A stretch of 64,000 nt of DNA from contig NZ_CP014513.1 in the NCBI RefSeq assembly GCF_001577365.1, positions 2,790,001 through 2,854,000 of the forward strand. Reading direction: 5' to 3'. This DNA comes from Frondihabitans sp. PAMC 28766 (GTDB lineage: Bacteria; Actinomycetota; Actinomycetes; Actinomycetales; Microbacteriaceae). Each line of letters begins with the position of its first letter. Position 1 is the first letter of the stretch. Both the position numbers and the translations under genes were made by a program. A model generated the notes under the pieces. It was not told the DNA's origin. It saw nothing but the letters and a program-made list of their open reading frames with translations, and did no database searches. Positions 7,755-16,795 of this stretch are shown here, piece by piece.

Positions 7755-8495
7755 ATGAGCACGGACGGAATCGACGGCAAGGTCGTGGCGATCACCGGCG
7801 CGAGCAGCGGGATCGGCGAGTCGATCGCGATCCTGCTGGCCTCGAAGGGCGCGAAGGTCGTGCTAGGCGCGCGCCGCGAAGAGAAGCTCGACGACCTCGA
7901 GGGCAGGATCCGAGACGCAGGCGGCGATGCCGCATCGATCGTCACCGACGTACGGCGCCGCACGGACGTCCAGGCGCTCGTCGACCTCGCGCAAGAGCGG
8001 TTCGGCCGGCTCGACGTGCTGGTGTCGAACGCGGGCATCGGCCCGATCAGCCCGCTCGACGCCCTTGCGGTCGACGAGTGGGAGGACATGGTCGACATCA
8101 ACGTGAAGGGTCTGCTCTGGGGTATAAGCGCTGCGCTGCCCGTCTTCCGGGCCCAGAAGGCCGGGCACTTCGTCAACATCCTGTCGACGGCGGGCATCAA
8201 GATCGTCCCGACGATGGCGGTCTACGCGGCAACCAAGAACGCCGGTCGCACCATCACCGAGGGCCTGCGCCAAGAGTCCGGCGCCGATCTGCGGGTCACG
8301 GGGATCTCGCCGGGCATGATCGACACGGGGTTCACCGACACCATCTCGAACCCCGAGACGCGGGCCGCTCTGGCCGACCAGATGGCCATGGCCATCCCAC
8401 CCGAGGCGATCGCCCGCGCCGCGCTCTACGCGATCGAACAGCCGGCCAACGTCGACGTCGGCGACATCGTGATCCGCTCGACCGCCCAGGGCTGA
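7755..8495 (+). CDS. SDR family NAD(P)-dependent oxidoreductase
   Basis: A 246-residue classical short-chain dehydrogenase. It carries the cofactor motif TGASSGIG near residue 15, NAG at SNAGIGPISP, the catalytic YAATK motif and a family-typical PGMIDTGF segment after it. AAAAGGAG precedes the ATG with good spacing. ARR residues after the second strand (VLGARREEK) suggest NADPH preference, which is inference. It is expressed divergently from tetR and controlled through the shared operator region. The substrate is unknown; TetR/SDR pairs often handle small hydrophobic alcohols or ketones, but nothing here identifies one. Confidence 0.93.
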   Translation: MSTDGIDGKVVAITGASSGIGESIAILLASKGAKVVLGARREEKLDDLEGRIRDAGGDAASIVTDVRRRTDVQALVDLAQERFGRLDVLVSNAGIGPISPLDALAVDEWEDMVDINVKGLLWGISAALPVFRAQKAGHFVNILSTAGIKIVPTMAVYAATKNAGRTITEGLRQESGADLRVTGISPGMIDTGFTDTISNPETRAALADQMAMAIPPEAIARAALYAIEQPANVDVGDIVIRSTAQG

Positions 8496-8510
8496 CCCCT
8501 CCCGACCCTC

Positions 8511-8562
8511 ACCTTTTCGGCGCAATCTGATCCCCTGGGCGGTCAGGACGTGCCGAAAAGGT
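8511..8562. repeat. 52-bp palindromic repeat, copy 2
   Basis: This copy has the same 11-bp arms, the same 30-nt spacer length and the same orientation as copy 1. It lies between the convergent SDR and UDP-glucose dehydrogenase genes. The two copies bracket the tetR/SDR pair (1577 bp outer edge to outer edge). Confidence 0.85.
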
Positions 8563-8638
8563 AAGCGCCGGCAGACCAAAGGAGCGCCGCACCCCTCCGC
8601 GGGTACGGCACTCCGGCTGGTGGAGCCTGACGCGGGAT

Positions 8639-8685
8639 CAGGCGGGCAGCGACACTCAGGCGGGCAGCGACACTCAGGCGGGCAG
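8639..8685. repeat. 18-bp tandem repeat at the ugd stop codon
   Basis: CAGGCGGGCAGCGACACT is present twice (8639-8656 and 8657-8674), followed by 11 matching bases of a third copy. The ugd TGA falls in the third unit. Each unit contains the same stop in the same frame, so slippage here would not change the protein. Confidence 0.85.
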
Positions 8686-10116
8686 AGCAGAGCCTTCCAG
8701 CACGCGGCGCTGGCGGGCGACGGTGCGGCCGCCGAGCGGTCGCACCTCCCAGCCGGCAGCCGACCACACCTCGCTGTCGAGCGCGTTGCGGGCGTCGAGG
8801 ACGACGGGGTTCGCAGCGAGCTCGGCGAGGTGCATGGGGTCTGCGTTCACGAAGACGGGCCACTCCGTGAGCAACAGGACCACATCGGCGTCCGTGACGG
8901 CCTCGTCGATGCTGTCGGCGAACGAGAGAGTCGGGAAGCTGCGCTGCGCGGTGGTCGACGCCTCGGGGTCGACGACGAGTACCTGGGCCCCACGAAGGTG
9001 CAAGGCGGCGGCCACGTTCAGGGCGGGCGAGTCGCGCACGTCGTCCGTGTCGGGCTTGAACGCGGCGCCCAGGATCGCGAGCTTGCGGTTGAGCACGGAG
9101 CCCCCGCACGCGTCGATCGCCTGGTCGATGACCCGCTGGCGCTGCAGCATGTTGATCTCGTCGACCTCCTGCATGAGGCCGACGACGCGCGAGGCGCCGA
9201 GCTCGTTCGCCCGCGACATGAGGGCGCGGATGTCTTTGGGGAGACAGCCGCCACCGAAGCCGAGGCCGGCGTTCAAGAACTTCCGCCCGATCCTGTCGTC
9301 ATGGCCGAGCGCGTCGGCCAAGACGCGCACATCGGCGCCGGCGACCTCGCAGAGCTCGGAGATCGCATTGATGAACGAGATCTTCGTGGCGAGGAAGGCG
9401 TTGGCCGACACCTTGACGAGCTCGGCGGTAGCCAGGTCGCACGAGATGACGGGCGTGCCGGTCGAGATCGGAGCCGCGTAGATCTCGCGCAGGATCGCCT
9501 CGCTCTTGGCGTCGGTGCCGCCGAAGACGATGCGGTCGGGGGTGAGCGTGTCTTCCACCGCGTGAGCCTCACGAAGGAACTCAGGGTTCCAGACGACCTG
9601 CGTCTCGATGCCGTCGGGCTTCGAGTCGGCCACCAGCTTGCGGAGGCGCGCGGCGGTGCCGACGGGCACGGTCGACTTGCCCACGATGATGCCGTCGTGG
9701 CTGAGCGACTCTGCGACGGCCTTGGTGGCGGCCTCGACGTAGCTGAGATTGGCGGCGTGGCTCCCTCGGCGCTGCGGCGTGCCGACGCAGATGAAGTGCA
9801 CGTCGGCCACCGAAACGGCGTCGGCCAGGTCGCTGGTGAATCGCAGGCGGCCGGTACCGACATGCTCGAGGATCAGCTCGGGCAGGCCGGGCTCGAAGAA
9901 CGGCACGCGACCGGCGCTCAGCGCCTCGACCTTCGACGGATCGGTGTCGACGCCGATCACGTCGAAGCCCATCTCAGCCATGGCTGCAGCGTGGGTGGCC
10001 CCGAGGTAGCCGGTGCCGATGACGCTGATCACGGGCTTGAGGCCCGGGGCAGGAGGGCTGCTCGCGGTCTCGACGGCGGGTGTGGCGTCCTTCGTGGGCT
10101 TCTTGGGAGTGCTCAT
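8674..10116 (-). CDS. ugd: UDP-glucose 6-dehydrogenase
   Basis: A 480-residue enzyme that oxidises UDP-glucose to UDP-glucuronate in two NAD+-dependent steps. It has an N-terminal Rossmann domain (VISVIGTGYLGATHAAAMAE), NPEFLREAHAVED, and the catalytic cysteine in GFGGGCLPKD. A C-terminal UDP-binding domain contains LGAAFKPDTDDVRDSPA. The ATG at 10116 is chosen because CAGGAG lies 5 nt upstream; upstream in-frame sequence lacks family similarity. It is last in the minus-strand order GT2, GH26, ugd, separated from GH26 by 53 bp. It most likely supplies UDP-GlcA to the adjacent polysaccharide synthase. Confidence 0.95.
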   Translation of the reverse strand: MSTPKKPTKDATPAVETASSPPAPGLKPVISVIGTGYLGATHAAAMAEMGFDVIGVDTDPSKVEALSAGRVPFFEPGLPELILEHVGTGRLRFTSDLADAVSVADVHFICVGTPQRRGSHAANLSYVEAATKAVAESLSHDGIIVGKSTVPVGTAARLRKLVADSKPDGIETQVVWNPEFLREAHAVEDTLTPDRIVFGGTDAKSEAILREIYAAPISTGTPVISCDLATAELVKVSANAFLATKISFINAISELCEVAGADVRVLADALGHDDRIGRKFLNAGLGFGGGCLPKDIRALMSRANELGASRVVGLMQEVDEINMLQRQRVIDQAIDACGGSVLNRKLAILGAAFKPDTDDVRDSPALNVAAALHLRGAQVLVVDPEASTTAQRSFPTLSFADSIDEAVTDADVVLLLTEWPVFVNADPMHLAELAANPVVLDARNALDSEVWSAAGWEVRPLGGRTVARQRRVLEGSALPA

Positions 10117-10169
10117 GGTGTGCTCCTGAAAGATGAAAGATGAAGTGGGAACGGTGGTGCGAAGGCCGG

Positions 10170-11711
10170 CTACGGGGTGCCTAGGTCGTAGCCGATGTCT
10201 TTGCGGGCGATGCCGGCTTTGAAGGCGGCGATCGACGACGACGACGAGTTGATCCGCCAGTCGTTCGTGTATTGGATGCCGCTGGTGCTGGAGGTGACGG
10301 TGTGGTTGAACCAGTCGAACCCGATGATGTCGCTGTTGGCCGGGAGGGACAGGTTCTGGAACAGGTCGGTGATCCACTTCGACTTCTGCCCGCCTATCTC
10401 GCTGGCTCCGATCTCGGCGAGGATGATCTTCTTGCCCGGTGCGATGTCTCGCAGCTGCTTGAGGGTGAGCGTGAAGGTGTGGTCGAACGAGTAGGTCTCA
10501 CCGCTCGAGTAGGGCGGGCGGAGGTAGGCCGACATTCCGACCCAGTCGACGTAGTTCGTGCCCGGGTAGAAGCTCTTCGTGTAGGACTCCTCCTGGAAGC
10601 CCGACGTCGCGCTGAGGTTGTTGACGCGGTTCGGCGCCCAGACCCACGCGACCAGGTTGTTGGCTCCCTGGGCCTGGAAGATGTCGTGTACGTGCTGCCA
10701 CATGGCCACGAACTCCGGCCCGCCGGTGTTGCCGTTCGTGCCGTTGCCCCAGGGGTACCAGTTCGCGTTCATCTCCTGGTCGAGGCGGATGGCCATGGGC
10801 TGGCCGTTCGCGACGATCGCCTTGGCGTAGGCAGTGATGTAGGCGTCGAAGTTGCCCTTGGTGATGTTCGCCAGGGAGTATGCCGTGAGGTCCTGGCCGG
10901 GCGTGTTGACCGAAGGCTGCGTCTCCCAGGTCATCATCGGCAGCTCGCCCTTCGCCCACGACGACTGCACGGCGTCGGCGCGGAAGGGAGCGTCGAACCC
11001 CTGGAAGTAGCCGCTGACGTTCGGCTCTGCACCGACGTCGCTCGCCACCTCGTTGGAGTCGGAGAAGCTGAAGGGCGACTGATCGGTGTAGAGGCCGAAG
11101 TAGCGCGACGTCGGGTTGATGATCGATGCGAGCGAAGGCGTCTGGACGGCCACCGGACCGTTGGGCTTGGTCGTGGCCGGCGGGGGCGCGGTAGTGACAC
11201 CCGATGCCGGCGTGGTGGTGGTCGCGTCACCGGAGGAGGCGATCGATGACGACACACCCGACCCGTGGGATCCTGCGGCCAGCTGCGACTTGTAGGACGC
11301 GACCTGGCCCTCGGCCTTCGACTCGGCGGCCTTCGCCTTGGAGAGCGACGCCTGGAGGGCCTTGGCCTTGCCGAGGGCGGCGTTGAGCTGGGTCTGCTGC
11401 GAGGTGAGCTTGGCCGTCTGGGTCGACATCGTCGACTTCATCGAGACCAGTTGGCTCAGCAGGTTGGACTTCTCGGTCTTGAGCTGCTGATTGGTCGAGA
11501 TCGGCTTGACGGCGTCGCCGACGAGCTTCCGCACCGGGCTGTCACTCGGTGACAGCCAGACGATCATCGAGATGAGGGCGAGCAGGACGACGATCGCAGT
11601 GGCGCCCATGGCGGTGCGGCGGGTGTTGCGCTTTCCGGTGGACCAGAACGCCCCTGTCTTCAACGGGGTGATCAGGGTCTCGCCGTAGCGGCTAGACGTG
11701 TGGTCAGACAA
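10170..11711 (-). CDS. Membrane-anchored glycoside hydrolase, GH26-like
   Basis: A 513-residue protein if started at a TTG (11711) that overlaps the upstream synthase stop; GGAGG sits 9 nt before it. It has a short basic cytoplasmic tail, one transmembrane helix (TAMGATAIVVLLALISMIVW), a Lys/Ala/Gln-rich coiled coil, a Ser/Thr/Pro linker, and a TIM-barrel hydrolase domain of about 320 residues. RLDQEMNANWYPWG matches the GH26 acid/base region and AEIGAS is a likely nucleophile region. GH26 members cleave beta-mannan or beta-glucan. Overlap with the synthase suggests translational coupling and a job trimming or releasing the nascent polymer outside the membrane. An ATG at 11744 would give 524 residues but has poorer support. 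Confidence 0.82.
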   Translation of the reverse strand: MSDHTSSRYGETLITPLKTGAFWSTGKRNTRRTAMGATAIVVLLALISMIVWLSPSDSPVRKLVGDAVKPISTNQQLKTEKSNLLSQLVSMKSTMSTQTAKLTSQQTQLNAALGKAKALQASLSKAKAAESKAEGQVASYKSQLAAGSHGSGVSSSIASSGDATTTTPASGVTTAPPPATTKPNGPVAVQTPSLASIINPTSRYFGLYTDQSPFSFSDSNEVASDVGAEPNVSGYFQGFDAPFRADAVQSSWAKGELPMMTWETQPSVNTPGQDLTAYSLANITKGNFDAYITAYAKAIVANGQPMAIRLDQEMNANWYPWGNGTNGNTGGPEFVAMWQHVHDIFQAQGANNLVAWVWAPNRVNNLSATSGFQEESYTKSFYPGTNYVDWVGMSAYLRPPYSSGETYSFDHTFTLTLKQLRDIAPGKKIILAEIGASEIGGQKSKWITDLFQNLSLPANSDIIGFDWFNHTVTSSTSGIQYTNDWRINSSSSSIAAFKAGIARKDIGYDLGTP

Positions 11712-13281
11712 TGAAGAGAGCCTCCAGGACGAGGATCGCAGCACCGATGAGGTACGGCCATCCGGCTTTGGGGTTGAGCCTTCGGCGCGGTGGCGCCTGA
11801 GGTGCAGGGGCGTTCACAGCGCGGGCGCTGCGGCGGCTCTTGACGAGCACGGTGCCCTGCTCGGGGTCGGTGGCTGTGCCGAAGTCGAAGAGCGTGTCGA
11901 TCGAGGGTTCGCCCTGGCTGCCGTCGAATGCGGCTCGCCCCTCGTCGAACTGGGCCTCGAGGTCGTCGATGCCGGTGATTGCCGACTCCAGCTCGCGCTG
12001 CTCGACCACGTCGTGCACCTCTTCGGTGACGACGCCGCCGGTGTAGGCGCCCGCCCGGGTGCCCCAGCCGGCCGAGTGGCCCATGCGGAAGAAGCCGAGG
12101 ATGCGGATCGGCATCAGGAAGAACGTCGACACGATGATGAAGACCGGAAGGCGGAAGAAGTCGCCCGGCTTCTCGGACAGGTGCCGCATCTGGCGGATGG
12201 CCATGCTGAGCACCGACGAGGCGATCATCAGGCAGACGATCGCTATCACGCCCGACTTGAAGCCGTAGTCGTGCAGGATGCCGATGTAGAGGTTCGTGCC
12301 GCGGTGGGTGAGGCCGTCGAAGATCCAGCCGCCGACGACGCCGAGGAGGACGAACGGCAGGACGATGTCCATCGCGAAGAAGAACGCGAGCATCGGGGCG
12401 TGCGCCAGCATCCACGGCATCATGCGAAGGGTGTTGTACTGGCTGCCGCGAGCCCAGCGCAGCTGCTGCTTGAAGAGTTTCTTGATCTGCAGCGGGGCGT
12501 CCGTGTAGACGAGCGACGTGTACTGGTAGACGGTGCGGTAGCCCTCTTTGAGCGTGAGGTTCGTCAGCGTGCGGTCGTCGGAGACCTCGAGGAAGACGCC
12601 CATGAACTTCTCGGTCATGAACTTGTCCATCACGCGCACGAGGATGTCGCGGCGGAAGGCGATGGTGCGGCCCGGGAGGCAGCCGATCTGGCCGATGACG
12701 CTCTGCGCCGGCATCGAGTAGAGCGCGCGGCTGTTCTCGAGCCAGTCGGCCCAGCGGGTGATCCACGAGCGCTCGGGCTCGAGGATGCGCTGGCGGGTGG
12801 TGACGCCGCCGACGTTCGCCTCGGCGAACGGCTTGACGAGCTCGGAGAGCGTGCCGGGCGTCCAGACCGTGTCGGAGTCGACCAGCACGGTGATGTCGCC
12901 CGTCGAGAGCTCGGTGCCGATCATGACGGCGTTGCGCTTGCCCGGGATCGGCGTGTGCGTCCAGGTGACGAGCGGCGCGAACTCCTCGCAGATGGCCTGC
13001 AGAACGGGGTTCGGTTTGCCGTTGATGACGACGATGATCTCGCCGGGGCCCTGTTCGACCATGCGGCCGATCACGTCGCGGAAGAGGTCTTCGGGCTCGT
13101 CGACCACGGGGACCACCACGCTGGTGGTGCCGGTGAACGTCCCCGTGAAGGGACGGTAGTTGCGGCTGATCACGACCTTGATGACCCAGAGGACCCAGAT
13201 CATGATCGAGTAGACGCTGAAGAGGTACACCTGGGGGTGACCGTTGACGAAATGGCGGATTTGGAGAATGAACGTTAACAC
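11704..13281 (-). CDS. Processive family 2 glycosyltransferase (hyaluronan synthase / NodC-like)
   Basis: A 525-residue membrane synthase. One N-terminal helix (about 18-38) is followed by a GT2 catalytic domain with VDSDT (residues 134-138), SDDRTLTN (the catalytic-base region, about 234-241) and QQLRW (272-276, the QxxRW motif), then four or so C-terminal helices. The motif set is that of class I hyaluronan synthases, NodC and cellulose synthases, which polymerise and export a beta-linked chain. No PilZ domain is evident. The C-terminal 100 residues are polar with a last hydrophobic segment. It heads the operon with GH26 and ugd, so a glucuronate-containing extracellular polysaccharide is the best guess; the polymer itself is unknown. 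Confidence 0.88.
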   Translation of the reverse strand: MLTFILQIRHFVNGHPQVYLFSVYSIMIWVLWVIKVVISRNYRPFTGTFTGTTSVVVPVVDEPEDLFRDVIGRMVEQGPGEIIVVINGKPNPVLQAICEEFAPLVTWTHTPIPGKRNAVMIGTELSTGDITVLVDSDTVWTPGTLSELVKPFAEANVGGVTTRQRILEPERSWITRWADWLENSRALYSMPAQSVIGQIGCLPGRTIAFRRDILVRVMDKFMTEKFMGVFLEVSDDRTLTNLTLKEGYRTVYQYTSLVYTDAPLQIKKLFKQQLRWARGSQYNTLRMMPWMLAHAPMLAFFFAMDIVLPFVLLGVVGGWIFDGLTHRGTNLYIGILHDYGFKSGVIAIVCLMIASSVLSMAIRQMRHLSEKPGDFFRLPVFIIVSTFFLMPIRILGFFRMGHSAGWGTRAGAYTGGVVTEEVHDVVEQRELESAITGIDDLEAQFDEGRAAFDGSQGEPSIDTLFDFGTATDPEQGTVLVKSRRSARAVNAPAPQAPPRRRLNPKAGWPYLIGAAILVLEALFIV

Positions 13282-13770
13282 GATGTCGCCTCGCGGAGGG
13301 AGTAGAGGACGGCTTCCGCATCATTGGGGAATCGGGCGTTCGGGTAGTTGAATTTGTAGTCGATTCATTTCGACCTCACAACGAGGGCCACTCGCACTGG
13401 GGGCGTTCACGACCCTGGGGTACAGAAATGTCCTCCGATTGGTGTCGTGCGAAATGCCGACCGGAGTTCGGGTCGTACCAAGGGTGTCAGGTGTCGCTTG
13501 AGGGCGTCGCGAATGGGCATCGGATGTCGCTCGGTGGCGATTTGCATAATCCCTGTTCAGGGGGTCCTTCTGGACCACCTGGGTGGGTGCGGGTGCCGGT
13601 GGCCGCGGGAGTGACTCGCCACAGGAGTCACAAAGGCCTCATGTTTCTGGCGACATGCCCTCGTAACCGGGGCGTCACACTGACCGGGGTACGGTCACTC
13701 AGAACGGGGTACGTTCAACATTTCTCGGCCGGGCGACCGAACGAGCGCGTTCTTGGGCGTGTCGCACAGG
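13282..13770. promoter_or_regulatory. Long leader/intergenic region upstream of the exopolysaccharide operon
   Basis: These roughly 490 bp lie between the GT2 start and the convergent-side end of glnE and contain no supported gene. GC is visibly lower than in neighbouring genes. Two direct repeats of pattern AMCGGGGTACGKTCA lie exactly 20 bp apart (13683 and 13703), with a weaker GGGG copy at 13669. The minus-strand distance from these repeats to the GT2 start is about 400 nt, leaving room for a long 5' UTR. No known riboswitch consensus was recognised. Confidence 0.4.
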
Positions 13771-16754
13771 TCAGGCGCGGGGCTCGGGAGTCTCCTCGAC
13801 CCCGTAGAACCCCACCTCGAAGACGTGACGGGCTCGCCTCGTCGTCGCCAGGTAGTCCTCTTCGAGATCACTGGCCGAGCTCGGCGGGTATTCGAGCAAC
13901 CGTGCCACGGCTTCGAGCTGACGTCGGTCGGTGGGCAGGACATCGCTCGTGCGCGACGTCCAGAGCATGACGGCCGAGCGGGCACGGGAGGCGATGATCC
14001 AGGCGTCGCGCAGGCGCTGGGCGTCGGGCGGGGTGACGAGCCCTGCATCCTGCGCCGCCTGGAGGGCCTTGAGAGTGGAGGGTGTGCGGAGACCCGGCAC
14101 GGACGCCGCGTGCTGCAGCTGCAGCAGCTGCACGTACCACTCGACGTCGCTCAGCGAGCCGCGGCCGAGCTTGAGGTGGCGCGACGGGTCGGCGCCCTTG
14201 GGCAGACGCTCGGCCTCGACGCGGGCCTTGATGCGCTTGACCTCGCGGGCGTCCTGCTCGGAGAGACTCGTCGGGTAGCGGACGGTGTCGGCCAGGGTGG
14301 TGAAGTCGGCGAGCAGGGCGTCGTCGCCGACAGCCCCACGCGCGCGCAGGAGCGCCTGGGCCTCCCAGGTGAGCGCCCAGCGCGAGTAGTAGGCGGTGTA
14401 CGCGTCGAGCGAGCGGACGACGGGCCCGTTCTTGCCTTCGGGGCGCAGATCGGCGTCGAGGTCGAGGGGCACCAGCGGGTCGTCGGTGAACCGGTGGAGG
14501 TCGGCCACGATCTGGGTCGCGCGCTGCTGGGCCGTCGCGTCGTCGGCTGCGGCCCGGTACACGTAGAGGATGTCGGCGTCCGAGCCGAAGCCGAGCTCTT
14601 CACCGCCGTACCGACCGAGGGCGATGACGCCGAATTCGAAGCCGGGGGCGTCGCGCCCGCGCCGCGCGAGCCGGAGGGCGCCGCTCAGTGTGGCGGTCAT
14701 CACCGCTGACAGGCCGAGCCCGAGCTCTTCGATGCTGATGACGCCGACGATCGCACCGAGGGCGATGCGCAGGATCTCGCGGCGCCGGGCCGTCCGCAGG
14801 GTCTGGGAGGCCTGCACCGCGTCGTCGTGTCGAGCCACCGTGGCTCGGGCCTCGGCGACCAGCGCCTCCTCGGTGCGCGGCCGGAGGTCGTCGTCGTCTT
14901 CGAGCCACGATGCCGCCTCGGGGATGCGCTCGAGCAGGTCGGCGACGAACCGCGAGCTCGACAGCACGGTCGTGAGGCGCTGCGCGGCGCCCGACGAGTC
15001 GCGCAGCATCCGCAGGAACCAGTACGACTCCCCAGCCCGTCGCTCAGGCGCCGGAACGCCAGGAGCCCGAGGTCGGGGTCGGTACCGTCGGCGAACCACT
15101 GCAGCATGGCCGGCAGGAGGTGCCGCTGGATGTTGGCTCGGCGCGACACTCCCGTCGTCATGGCGCGGATGTGGCCGAGCGCGCCAGCCGGATCGCGGAA
15201 TCCGATCGCGGCGAGGCGGGCGACGGCCGAGTTCGTGGTGAGCGCGAGCTCTTCTTCGGGGCGGCGCGCCACGGCCGTCAGCAGCGGCCGGTAGAAGAGG
15301 CGCTCGTGCAGGCGTCGCACTCGACGGCGGATGGCGTGCCAGTGCTCGAGCAGACCGTCGGCCGACGTCGCGAGCCCGGAGGCGCGGGCGAGGATGCGGA
15401 GCTCGTCACGGTCGGTCGGCATCAGATGCGTACGCCGCATGCGGGACAGCTGGATCCGGTGCTCCAACAGGCGCAGCTCGCGGTAGTCGCGGTCGAACTC
15501 GGCCGCCTCGGCCCGCCCGACGTAGCCCTCGGCGACGAGAGCCCCGAGAGCGCCGAGGGTCGAGCGCTGCCGGATGGACGGGTCGCCCTGGCCGTGCACG
15601 AGCTGCAGGAGCTGGATGGTGAACTCGATGTCACGGAGCCCGCCGGGCCCCAGCTTCAGCTGGCGATCGACCTGGTCGGCCGGGATGTGCGCGGTGACGC
15701 GCTCGCGCATCTTCTGCACCGACTCGACGAAGTTCTCGGTCGATGCGACCGACCAGACGAGGGGCGCCAGCGCGTCGAGGTAGGCCCGGCCGAGGTCGGC
15801 GTCGCCGGCGATCGAGCGAGCCTTGAGGAGGGCCTGGAACTCCCACGGCTTCGCCCAGCGCTCGTAGTAGGCGACGTGGGAGGCGAGCGTGCGGACGAGC
15901 GCGCCGTTCTTGCCTTCGGGGCGCAGGTTCGCGTCGACCTCCCACAGCGGCTCTTCGGGGGCGAGGTCGGAGAGCGTGCGGGTGGCGTGCACGGCCAGCC
16001 GGGTGGCGACCTCCACGGCACGGTCGGTGCTGAGGCCGTCTGCCGCCTCGGCGACGAAGATCACGTCGACGTCACTGATGTAGTTGAGCTCGCGCGCCCC
16101 GGCCTTGCCCATGGCGATGATCGCGAGACGGGTGCGCTCGACCTCGTCGGCGGGGAAGGCGACCTCGCGACGAGCCACCTCGAGCGCCACCTGGAGGGCG
16201 GCGCCGGCGAGATCGGCGAGGGCCGCGGCGACCACGTCGAGGCCGGCGACGGCGTCGTAGAGCGACAGGTCGAACGCGGCGAGGCAGACGAGGCACTCGC
16301 GGTAGGCGACGCGGACGGCCGTTCGCGCGTCGTCGCCGACGAGATCGCCGGTGGCCTGTTGAAGGTCGCGCTCGTAGTCGTCCTGGTGCGGCACCGTCCA
16401 GACCTTGCGCCGCAGCACGTCGAGCGACTCCGGGCGCCGGAGGAGGAAGTCGGCCAGGCCCTCGGAGGCACCGAGCACGAGCATCAGGCGGTCGCCGGGG
16501 CGCTCGTCGGAGGCCGTGGGGCTGGGATCGGACGCCGCGGCCAGCAACTCGGCCACCCGCTCCGGCACGCGCTCGATCAGGCGGCCGAGGCGCACCAGGG
16601 CCCGGTCGGGGTCGGCGCTCTTCGACAGGGCGTCGAGGAAGGCCGGCACCAGGGGCTGCTGCTCGGCGAGCTCGTCGAGCAGATCACGGCTCGCCCGCAG
16701 GTCGGCGAAGCCGAAGCGGGCCAGGTCGGTCAGCGCCGTTGCGGAACGTGGCAT
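13771..16754 (-). CDS. glnE: Bifunctional glutamine synthetase adenylyltransferase/deadenylylase, split by a one-base frameshift
   Basis: GlnE adds or removes AMP on a tyrosine of GlnA1 according to nitrogen status. Both nucleotidyltransferase halves are present: the N-terminal deadenylylase domain with GKAGARELNYISDVDVIFV and the C-terminal adenylylase domain with GRYGGEELGFGSDADILYV. The frame breaks between them at about 15032-15035. There a run of four G (minus strand) should be five to read LSDGLGESYWFLRML. With one G restored the protein is 994 residues, the normal family length. The ATG at 16754 begins MPRSATALTDLARFGF. It lies 41 bp downstream of glnA2, so the two are probably co-transcribed. 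Together with the glnA1 frameshift this suggests homopolymer errors in the assembly. Confidence 0.92.
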
Positions 16755-16795
16755 CGCGCTGGTCCTGTCGAAACGGTTCTGTCGGCGCGGGTGGG

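Noticed and set aside
8620..10143. Long 507-codon frame antisense to ugd, and similar frames antisense to GT2, glnE and proS
   Set aside because: High-GC genes create long antisense frames; their products are Arg/Asp/Glu-rich and lack recognisable domains, while the sense frames have full motif sets.
13282..13770. c-di-AMP or c-di-GMP riboswitch ahead of the exopolysaccharide operon
   Set aside because: The region's length is suitable, but I could not match any conserved riboswitch core; covariance search would be needed to reopen it.
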